From Bacillota bacterium (GTDB taxonomy: Bacteria > Bacillota > Clostridia > Christensenellales > SZUA-584): a stretch of 64,000 nt of DNA. Location of the stretch: positions 1-64,000 of the forward strand of contig JAEYZN010000012.1 in assembly GCA_023428025.1 (NCBI GenBank), read 5' to 3'. The notes under the pieces are model-generated. The model ran no database searches. It saw only the letters and a list, made by a program, of their open reading frames with translations, and was not told the origin of the DNA. The stretch's first letter is position 1, and each line of letters opens with the position of its first letter. The translations under genes and the position numbers were made by a program. Below are positions 57,424-64,000 of this stretch, piece by piece.

Positions 57424-59091
57424 ATGACAGATTTGATTATCGCCATACAGCTTGCCGTGAGTGTGATCATCGGCATATATTTTTTCACGCAGCTCAAGGG
57501 CAAGCGCGTCAATAAAACGAATTTGGATAACGAATCCCGTGCCCAGATGGCGCGCCTGAACCGGCTGCGCAGCATATCGCTGACGGAGCCGCTGTCGGAG
57601 AAAACACGCCCCAAGAGCTTTGAGGAAATCATTGGCCAACAGGAGGGTATCACCGCCCTCGTCGCCGCGCTGTGCGGAGAAAACCCGCAGCACGTGCTGA
57701 TATACGGCCCGCCTGGTGTGGGCAAAACATGCGCCGCGCGTCTGGTGATGGAAAAAGCCAAGCAAAGCCGGTCTTCACCGTTTCGTCCCGACGCCAAGTT
57801 TATCGAGATGGACGCTACATGCCTGCGCTACGATGAGCGCAACATCGCCGACCCGCTGATCGGTTCCGTACACGACCCGATCTATCAGGGGGCGGGCGCT
57901 TACGGTACGGCCGGGGTTCCGTCTCCCAAGGAAGGGGCGGTGACGCGCGCGCACGGCGGCATACTGTTCCTTGATGAAATCGGGGAACTGCATCCGTTCC
58001 ACATCAACAAGCTGCTCAAAGTGCTGGAAGACCGGCGGGTGTATCTGGACAGCGCCTATTACAGCCGTGAGAACAAGAATATACCGACGCATGTGCACGA
58101 CATTTTCGCACACGGGCTGCCGGCAGATTTCCGCCTCGTCGGCGCGACCACCAAATCCCCGAAGGATATCCCGCAGGCAATACGGTCGCGGTGCATGGAG
58201 ATATTCTTCCGGCCGTTGTTTCCCGAGGAGATCGTCCGCATCGCCAAAAACGCCGCCGTCAGAACAGGGCTGACGATTGGCGACGAAGCGGCAACCATGA
58301 TCGGGGAGTACGCCTCAAACGGCCGGGATGCCGTCAACATGATACAGATGGCAGCCGGGGCGGCCCGGGAACAGGGCGAAACGCTGCTGCTGCCCCGGCA
58401 CATCAGCTGGGTGGTGGATACGGGCCGGTACACAAAGCACCCTGCATTGAGATTGGGCTCCGGCGCGCCCGGCTGCGTGAACGGCCTCGGCGTATACGGA
58501 TCGATGGTCGGCACTGTGATCGAGGTGGAGACGGTCGCCGTGCGCTCGGAGACGGGTTCGCTCACAGTGACGGGCCTGGTGGAAGAGGAGGAAGTGGGCT
58601 ATGACAGCAAGAAGTACCGCCGCAAAAGCACTGCGAAAAGCTCGGTGGACAATGTGCTGACGGCACTTAAGAAAAGCCTTGGCATCAACCCGTCCTCGTA
58701 TTACATACACATCAACATGCCGGGCGGCGCGCCGGTGGACGGCCCGTCAGCCGGACTGGCGATCGCCGTATCCGTGCTGTCCGCCATCACCGGGCGGGCG
58801 GTGAACAACGATATCGCAATGACGGGGGAGATATCCGTCAACGGCTCGGTGCGGGCGGTGGGCGGCGTGAAAGCCAAGATCGAAGCCGCGCGCCGCGCGG
58901 GCGCGAAGCTGGTGCTGATCCCGGCGGATAATATGCCGGAGGCTCAAGGGGTAGAGGGCATCCGCATTGCAGGCGTCGCCCACCTGTTCGACGCCATCAA
59001 GCTGGCGTTCGCAAAAAAAGCCGCTGAGGAACCAGAGGCTTCGGAGATCAGGATCGCGCAGGGCGGAGATCAGGCAATTTTTACGAGCTGA
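57424..59091 (+). CDS. lonB: ATP-dependent protease LonB
   Basis: The 555-residue protein has an N-terminal membrane helix (LIIAIQLAVSVIIGIYFF), an AAA+ domain with Walker A GPPGVGKT (95-102) and Walker B LFLDEIGEL, and a Lon-type protease domain with the catalytic dyad Ser442 (DGPSAG) and Lys483 (GGVKAK). It lacks the long N-terminal LON substrate domain of LonA. In Bacillus, LonB is made in the forespore and degrades regulators during sporulation. lonA lies 1.2 kb away on the opposite strand. The 3' end overlaps the convergent phosphoesterase gene by 22 bases. Confidence 0.94.
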   Translation: MTDLIIAIQLAVSVIIGIYFFTQLKGKRVNKTNLDNESRAQMARLNRLRSISLTEPLSEKTRPKSFEEIIGQQEGITALVAALCGENPQHVLIYGPPGVGKTCAARLVMEKAKQSRSSPFRPDAKFIEMDATCLRYDERNIADPLIGSVHDPIYQGAGAYGTAGVPSPKEGAVTRAHGGILFLDEIGELHPFHINKLLKVLEDRRVYLDSAYYSRENKNIPTHVHDIFAHGLPADFRLVGATTKSPKDIPQAIRSRCMEIFFRPLFPEEIVRIAKNAAVRTGLTIGDEAATMIGEYASNGRDAVNMIQMAAGAAREQGETLLLPRHISWVVDTGRYTKHPALRLGSGAPGCVNGLGVYGSMVGTVIEVETVAVRSETGSLTVTGLVEEEEVGYDSKKYRRKSTAKSSVDNVLTALKKSLGINPSSYYIHINMPGGAPVDGPSAGLAIAVSVLSAITGRAVNNDIAMTGEISVNGSVRAVGGVKAKIEAARRAGAKLVLIPADNMPEAQGVEGIRIAGVAHLFDAIKLAFAKKAAEEPEASEIRIAQGGDQAIFTS

Positions 59092-59765
59092 AAGCCGATC
59101 GCGTCACAGGAGACCAGCTTGTAGCTGACGCCGCGAACAACGCCGTTCAAAGCGCCCCGGATGCTGGCGGCATGCAGATGGCCGTAGACCACCTGCTCGG
59201 CGCCGTGCTTTTCGAATATATCCGTGAAGAGCGTGTGGCCGCCAGACTGGTCAGTCGGGGGATAATGGATCATGCCGATCAACCGCGCGTCAGGCGCCTG
59301 CCTGCGCGCATGAGCCAACGACAACTCCAGCCGTCCCGCTTCGCGTTTATATATCTTTTCGTCCGAATCAGCCGAATAATACCGGTTGCCGGGGCACAGC
59401 CAGCCGCGCGTACCGCCGATCACATAGTCGCCGAACACAAAGCTGTTGTTCTGCAGCGCGTGCGTGCGCCCGGTCAGCAGAGACTGCACCTGTGAAAGCG
59501 AACCCCACCAGTAATCGTGGTTGCCGCGCATGATGATCTTCTGGCCCGGCAATTTGCCGATCTCGTCCAAGTCGCAGCGCGCTTCTTCCAGCCGCATCGC
59601 CCAGGAGATATCGCCGGGAATCAGAACCATATCGTCATCGGTCACCTTATGTTGCCAGTCCTGGCTGATGCGCGGCCAATGGTCGGTCCAGTGATCGCCG
59701 AATATGTCCATGGGCTTGGGCGCTGTACCGGACAGATGCAGATCGCCGATCGCGTATATGTTCAT
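59070..59765 (-). CDS. Calcineurin-like metallophosphoesterase
   Basis: The 231-residue cytosolic phosphoesterase has all motifs: AIGDLHL (DxH), LIPGDISW (GDxxx), RGNHDYW (GNHD), MIHYPPT and YGHLHAA (GHxH). The substrate is unknown. Its stop region overlaps lonB on the other strand, and its ATG is the ATGA overlap with engB, so it is the last gene of a lonA-engB-phosphoesterase operon. Confidence 0.88.
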   Translation of the reverse strand: MNIYAIGDLHLSGTAPKPMDIFGDHWTDHWPRISQDWQHKVTDDDMVLIPGDISWAMRLEEARCDLDEIGKLPGQKIIMRGNHDYWWGSLSQVQSLLTGRTHALQNNSFVFGDYVIGGTRGWLCPGNRYYSADSDEKIYKREAGRLELSLAHARRQAPDARLIGMIHYPPTDQSGGHTLFTDIFEKHGAEQVVYGHLHAASIRGALNGVVRGVSYKLVSCDAIGFQLVKIA

Positions 59766-60346
59766 GCTCCAATCGCCTTTTCAATTTCATCGAGCAGCGC
59801 TTCCACGCCGATTTTATCCTGCGAGCTGACCGCCACGATGGGGTATTCCACATCGCCGATGGCTTTGCTGATCTCCTTCAAAGCGGCGGGCCGTTTCGTT
59901 TTGGCGATCTTGTCCGCCTTGGTGGCCACGATGATCACCGACAACCCGAAAAGTGACGCCCACTCAAACATCAGCCTGTCGTCTTCGGTGGGCTTGTGCC
60001 GGATGTCCAGCAGTATCAGAAACGCGCGTATGTTGTTTGAGGTCTTGAGGTACGTTTCCACCATCTCCGCCCAGGAGTTCTTTTCCTGCCGCGAGACCTT
60101 GGCGAAGCCGTAGCCCGGCAGATCCACCAGCATAAACGACTCGTTGATCACAAAAAAGTTGACAAGGCGCGTCTTCCCTGGAGTGGAGCTGACCTTCGCC
60201 AGCTTCCCGTTGTTGGTGATGTAGTTGATCAGCGACGATTTGCCGACGTTGGACTTGCCGCATATGGCAATCTCGGGCAGCCCCGTCTCCGGATAATCGC
60301 CCTTCTTTTTCATGCTTTTCAGGAATCGCGCGTTTTTTACCTGCAT
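59762..60346 (-). CDS. engB: Ribosome biogenesis GTPase EngB/YsxC
   Basis: The 194-residue GTPase acts in late assembly of the 50S subunit. All G motifs are visible: CGKSNVGKSSLIN (G1), STPGKT (G2), LVDLPGYG (G3), ATKADK (G4) and VSSQ (G5). It starts immediately after the lonA stop. The lonA-ysxC neighbourhood is also found in Bacillus subtilis, supporting orthology. Confidence 0.95.
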   Translation of the reverse strand: MQVKNARFLKSMKKKGDYPETGLPEIAICGKSNVGKSSLINYITNNGKLAKVSSTPGKTRLVNFFVINESFMLVDLPGYGFAKVSRQEKNSWAEMVETYLKTSNNIRAFLILLDIRHKPTEDDRLMFEWASLFGLSVIIVATKADKIAKTKRPAALKEISKAIGDVEYPIVAVSSQDKIGVEALLDEIEKAIGA

Positions 60347-62665
60347 CTACAGCTCCTGTTTGGGATTGATAGCGATACGCAGCACCTCATCCAGTTCGGA
60401 CACGCGGATAAAGTCGATGTTCTTGCGGACCGCCGGCGGCATCGAGTCCAAGTCCTTTTCGTTGCCCTTGGGGATGATGATCGTTTTGATACCCACCTTC
60501 AGCGCGGCGAGCGCTTTTTCCTTCAGGCCGCCGATGGGCAGCACGCGCCCGGTCAGCGTCAACTCGCCCGTCATCGCGATATCACGGCGGACGGTGCGGC
60601 CTGAAAGCACGGAAACGAGCGCCGTCGCGATGGTGATGCCCGCGGAGGGACCGTCCTTGGGTATCGCGCCTTCCGGCAGATGGATATGGATATCCGTCGT
60701 ATCGATGAAATCCTCGTCGATCTGCAGTGCTTTGCTGTTGGCGCGCACGTAGCTCAAGGCGGCGCGGGCGCTTTCCTGCATCACATCGCCCAGCTTGCCG
60801 GTCAGTTGCAGCTTGCCCTTGCCGTGCATGCGGATGGCCTCCACCACGAGCGTCTGGCCGCCTGCGGCCGTCCAAGCCAGGCCCATCACCACGCCGATGC
60901 GGTCTTCCGCCTCGGAGGCGGTCTGCGAATAGATCGGCGCGCCCAGATACTTGTGCACCGTGTTCCTGGTCACCACAACGCCATTGCGTTTGCCGGCCAG
61001 GTCCACCACGCATTTGCGGAACACCGTAGCGATCTTGCGCTCCAGCTCGCGCACGCCCGCTTCCCGCGTGTACCGGCGGATGATCTCGACGAGTGCACTG
61101 TCCCTGATGATAGTCTCTGCGGGTTCCAGACCGTGGGCTTCGCGCTGCTTGGGTATCAGGTGGTTTTGAGCGATGCCGATCTTCTCCAGCTCGGTGTAGC
61201 TGGAAAGCTCGATCAGCTCCATTCTGTCCAGCAGCGGCGCGGGGATGGACTCGTAACTGTTGGCCGTCGTCAAAAACATCACGTGTTCCAGATTGAACGG
61301 CAGATCCAGATAATGATCGCGGAAGCTGTTGTTGATCTCCGGGTCCAGCACCTCCAGCATGGCGGAAGCCGGGTCGCCTCTGAAATCGCTGGACATCTTG
61401 TCGATCTCGTCGAACAGGAACACGGGATTTATGCTGCCCGCCTGTTTAATGGACGCGATGATGCGTCCGGGGATCGCGCCGATATACGTGCGGCGATGGC
61501 CGCGAATCTCCGCCTCGTCACGCACGCCGCCCAGCGAGGTACGCACGAATTTGCGCCCCACCGCGCGCGCGATGGAACGTGCGATGGAAGTCTTGCCGGT
61601 GCCCGGCGGCCCCACAAAGCAAAGTATCGGCCCGCGCATGTCCTTCTTGCGCGCCAACACCGCCAGATATTCGATGATGCGGTCCTTCACCTTCTCCAGA
61701 CCGTAGTGGTCCTCGTCCAGTATCTTTCTCGCGTGGGTGAGATCCAGATTGTCCTCGGTGGTGACGTTCCACGGCAGATCCAGTATCCACTCCACATAGG
61801 TGCGGATAACGCCCAGCTCCGGCGAACCGAGGGAGAGCTTCTCCATACGGGAAATCTCTTTTTCCGCCTTTTCGCGGATATCGTCGCTGATATCCAGCGC
61901 GGCCAGGCGTTCACGCAGCTCGTCCGCATCGGACTGCACGCTGCCGGATTCGCCCAGTTCACTCTGGATCGCGCGCATCTGCTCCCGCAACACGTATTCC
62001 TTCTGCGACTTGTCGATCTGCTTGCGCACCTTGCCGCGTATCTCATTCTCGATGGCGGTGACTTCCAGCTCGTTGGTCAGTATGCCCACCAGCAGCTCCA
62101 AACGTTCATTGACGTCCACACATTCCAGCAGCCTCTGCTTGTCCTCCAGCTTGAAAATCACGCTGGAAGAGATGATGTCCGCCATCTGCCCGGCATCGTC
62201 CACGCTGTTGACAGAGGCGAGCAGTTCGGAAGATACCTTGGTGCTGATGTTGGTCAGCTCTTCAAACTGGCTGAGCACCATGCGGCGCAGCGCCAGCTCC
62301 TTCATATCAGAATCGGCCGAAGGTTCGTAGACCAGCTGCTGTATCTCCGCCTCAAGATAAGGCTCTGTTCTAGTATAAGTCACGATGCGGGCGCGGTAGA
62401 CGCCTTTAACAAGCACCCGGATGATATCGCCCGGCAGCTTCAGAATCTGCTTGATCTTTGAAACGGTACCCACTTCATAAATGTCGTCCGCGGACGGCTC
62501 GGACACTTCCTTATCCTTCTGCGCGGCAAGAAAGATGATCTGGTCGTCCTCCATCGCCTTTTCCAGCGCGGCGATGGACTTTTCACGCCCCACCTCAAAG
62601 TGGAGCGCCATATATGGGAAAACGATGACGTCTCTCAAAGCCACCATCGGCATGATATTGGTCAT
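60347..62665 (-). CDS. lon: ATP-dependent protease La (LonA)
   Basis: The 772-residue protease degrades misfolded and regulatory proteins. It has the N-terminal LON substrate-binding domain (MPMVALRDVIVFPYM), a central AAA+ module with Walker A GPPGTGKTS and Walker B PVFLFDEIDK, the sensor region FLTTAN, and a C-terminal serine-lysine protease domain with Ser in KDGPSAG and Lys in GGLKEKALA. The GTG at 62671 is too close to the ribosome site; ATG 62665 has GGAGG seven bases upstream. A strong promoter precedes it. No CIRCE or CtsR box is visible. Confidence 0.97.
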   Translation of the reverse strand: MTNIMPMVALRDVIVFPYMALHFEVGREKSIAALEKAMEDDQIIFLAAQKDKEVSEPSADDIYEVGTVSKIKQILKLPGDIIRVLVKGVYRARIVTYTRTEPYLEAEIQQLVYEPSADSDMKELALRRMVLSQFEELTNISTKVSSELLASVNSVDDAGQMADIISSSVIFKLEDKQRLLECVDVNERLELLVGILTNELEVTAIENEIRGKVRKQIDKSQKEYVLREQMRAIQSELGESGSVQSDADELRERLAALDISDDIREKAEKEISRMEKLSLGSPELGVIRTYVEWILDLPWNVTTEDNLDLTHARKILDEDHYGLEKVKDRIIEYLAVLARKKDMRGPILCFVGPPGTGKTSIARSIARAVGRKFVRTSLGGVRDEAEIRGHRRTYIGAIPGRIIASIKQAGSINPVFLFDEIDKMSSDFRGDPASAMLEVLDPEINNSFRDHYLDLPFNLEHVMFLTTANSYESIPAPLLDRMELIELSSYTELEKIGIAQNHLIPKQREAHGLEPAETIIRDSALVEIIRRYTREAGVRELERKIATVFRKCVVDLAGKRNGVVVTRNTVHKYLGAPIYSQTASEAEDRIGVVMGLAWTAAGGQTLVVEAIRMHGKGKLQLTGKLGDVMQESARAALSYVRANSKALQIDEDFIDTTDIHIHLPEGAIPKDGPSAGITIATALVSVLSGRTVRRDIAMTGELTLTGRVLPIGGLKEKALAALKVGIKTIIIPKGNEKDLDSMPPAVRKNIDFIRVSELDEVLRIAINPKQEL

Positions 62666-62696
62666 GAACACGCCTCCATCTGTTATTTGCTGGAGT

Positions 62697-62725
62697 ATTA
62701 TACATTAAATCAGAGGCATCTGCAA
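62697..62725 (-). promoter_or_regulatory. lon promoter
   Basis: The minus strand reads TTGCAG (62720-62725), 17 bases, TATAAT (62697-62702). Confidence 0.75.
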
Positions 62726-62828
62726 CCCGAAGTCTGGCCGGACATATCCTGATATTATCCATGACTTGTTTTATATTGTAAATACACTTGTATGCTTCAA
62801 CAGGCCATGGATTATCGAGATTATTATT

Positions 62829-62858
62829 TGGACAATCAGAACAATCAGATGTTATAAT
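62829..62858 (+). promoter_or_regulatory. Promoter of the second degV gene
   Basis: TGGACA (62829-62834), 18 bases, TATAAT (62853-62858) with an extended TGT. Confidence 0.65.
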
Positions 62859-62916
62859 TTACTGGTTGTTATGTTTGGAATACTAATAATCTTATACGTA
62901 ATTCAGGAGAAGGGCT

Positions 62917-63759
62917 ATGAGGAAAGTCAAAATCGTTACAGACAGCACATGCGATCTGCCTTTTGACATGCTGGCGGAGCGCGGAATCGAACGTGTACCG
63001 CTGCACATCATTCTGGGGGAGGACTCTTATCCGGACGATCAGAACCTGTCCAGCCAGAAGCTGTTTGAGTTCGCCGATTCCACCGGCGTGTTGCCCAAGT
63101 CCGCCGCTGTCAACGCATATGATTTTGAAGCTGTTTTCAAACGGTGGCTGGAGGAGGACTATGATATCTTTTTCATGGGCATCAGCAGCCATTTGTCCAG
63201 CACGATGCAGAATGCCAAAACAGCGGCGGAGAGCATTGGCGCCGCAGACCGTATATCGATCGTGGATTCGTTAAGCCTGTCCACAGGCGTAGGTCTGCAG
63301 GTGCTGGAAACTTCCGATATGGCGCTGGCCGGAGCAAGCCTGGACGAGATTACGCAGCATGCTGTCAGTATCCGCGACAAGGTGCAGGCGAGTTTTGTGG
63401 TTGATACGCTGAAATACCTGTATATGGGCGGACGCTGTTCCAGGCTGGTGTCCATCGTGGGCAGCCGCCTCAAGATTAAGCCCAAGCTGGAGCTGCGCGG
63501 CGGAGAGATCGTCCCCACGTCCAAATTCCGCGGCGCGCAGTTTGTGGACAAGTATTACGAGCAGGTGATGGAAAGAGCGGCGGAGGTCGACCCCAAACGC
63601 GTTTTTGTGACGCACTGCCTGTCCGACAAGGCGGAAATGGTCAAAGAGCGCCTGGAAAAAGAATTCGCGTTCACCAACGTGATGATCACAGCGGCGTCAC
63701 CGACGATTTCCACGCACTGCGGACCGGGAACCATCGGCATCCTCTTCATCTATAAATAG
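62917..63759 (+). CDS. DegV-family fatty-acid-binding protein (second copy)
   Basis: The 280-residue protein has VTDSTCDLP at the N-terminus, GISSHLSSTMQNA for fatty-acid carboxylate binding, YLYMGGRCSRL and the C-terminal HCGPGTIGILF. It probably acts like FakB, loading exogenous fatty acids for phosphorylation. It differs considerably from the DegV protein at 32.4 kb, so the two may bind different acyl chains. AGGAGAAGG precedes the ATG. Confidence 0.92.
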   Translation: MRKVKIVTDSTCDLPFDMLAERGIERVPLHIILGEDSYPDDQNLSSQKLFEFADSTGVLPKSAAVNAYDFEAVFKRWLEEDYDIFFMGISSHLSSTMQNAKTAAESIGAADRISIVDSLSLSTGVGLQVLETSDMALAGASLDEITQHAVSIRDKVQASFVVDTLKYLYMGGRCSRLVSIVGSRLKIKPKLELRGGEIVPTSKFRGAQFVDKYYEQVMERAAEVDPKRVFVTHCLSDKAEMVKERLEKEFAFTNVMITAASPTISTHCGPGTIGILFIYK

Positions 63760-63760
63760 A

Positions 63761-64000
63761 ATGTTCTGGGTTTACATGCTGGAATGCGCCGACGGCAGCC
63801 TGTACACCGGTTGGACGCCCGACCTGGAGAAAAGGATCGGGCTGCATAACGCCGGCCGCGGCAGTAAATATGTGCGAAGCAGGCTGCCCGCACAACTGCG
63901 GTATATGGAAAGCTGCGCCTCAAAAGAGGAGGCGATGCGCCGCGAAGCGGCTGTCAAGAAAATGAGCCGGGGTGAGAAGCTGGCGCTGATCGCGGCTCAG
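63761..64000 (+). CDS. GIY-YIG endonuclease-like protein (YhbQ/UPF0213 type), cut by window end
   Basis: The frame is open from ATG 63761 to the window edge (80 codons). It reads VYMLECADGSLYTGWTPDLE, then RIGLHNAGRGSKYVRSRLPA: the GIY-YIG core with YxLxCxDGSLYTGxT and the conserved Arg and Tyr. Short family members of ~90 residues are common and mostly uncharacterised. It begins one base after the degV stop and is probably co-transcribed. The missing C-terminus is likely to be short. Confidence 0.85.
   Translation, partial: MFWVYMLECADGSLYTGWTPDLEKRIGLHNAGRGSKYVRSRLPAQLRYMESCASKEEAMRREAAVKKMSRGEKLALIAAQ

Noticed and set aside
60680..62461. 593-codon open frame opposite lonA
   Set aside because: Shadow of LonA; the sense frame contains all Lon motifs, and the antisense product is His/Gln/Leu-rich without structure.

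Overview
The window looks like a chromosomal piece of an anaerobic, endospore-forming member of the Bacillota, most likely class Clostridia. Three lines of evidence support this. There are sporulation genes (gpr, spoIIP and a LonB-type protease). There is an NADH-linked [FeFe]-hydrogenase (HydA/HydB/HydC). Several regulators are typical of Bacillota: PyrR with a pyr attenuator, a TRAP/MtrB homologue and a Rex-like operator. Coding DNA is GC-rich, intergenic DNA is AT-rich, and most genes have strong AGGAGG-type ribosome binding sites. I see no tRNA, rRNA, CRISPR array, insertion sequence or prophage. Both ends cut genes, and the first ~50 bases are G-rich low-complexity sequence that looks like a poor contig end.

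Layout. 1-8.3 kb: polyprenyl diphosphate synthase, an SDR protein, a CPBP protease, ferritin, a SIS-domain protein, a cold-shock protein, a GNAT, a metallophosphoesterase and an ABC ATPase/permease pair. 8.4-16.2 kb: dnaE, mtrB (TRAP), a small unknown protein, a thioesterase, a HAD phosphatase, an SDR and two tandem patatin-like proteins, the second lacking the catalytic serine. 16.3-22.9 kb: a zinc-ribbon membrane protein, cysteine desulfurase plus thiI (sulfur transfer to tRNA), a flavodiiron protein, a thiamine-binding-type protein and a methyltransferase.

23.1-32.3 kb, minus strand, is the most interesting part. It is a compact run in the order SPOR protein, DRTGG protein, RsbW-like ATPase, HydA-like iron-sulfur protein, second DRTGG protein, PHP phosphoesterase, then HydC, a HATPase protein, a 2Fe-2S ferredoxin, HydB and HydA. 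Several junctions are ATGA overlaps. Between the regulatory half and the structural half lies a near-perfect Rex box next to an extended -10 promoter. I infer a redox- or hydrogen-sensing module coupled to a bifurcating-type hydrogenase.

32.3-37.1 kb: a DegV protein, a membrane coiled-coil protein, a glutaredoxin-like protein, an aspartate-type aminotransferase and an HMGL-family condensing enzyme (candidate Re-citrate synthase). 37.1-47.6 kb: a complete de novo UMP operon, pyrR-pyrB-pyrC-pyrF-carA-carB-pyrK-pyrD-pyrE, with a readable PyrR attenuator in its leader. The aminotransferase upstream could supply the aspartate used by PyrB.

47.6-64 kb: an erythromycin-esterase-like protein, gpr and spoIIP, murI, B12-dependent ribonucleotide reductase, an orphan anti-sigma factor, lgt with an unusual coiled-coil tail, a DivIVA-like protein, lonB behind a hairpin that contains its Shine-Dalgarno, a metallophosphoesterase, engB, lonA, a second DegV protein and the start of a GIY-YIG protein. 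Functional calls rest on motifs read from translations. No database search was possible.
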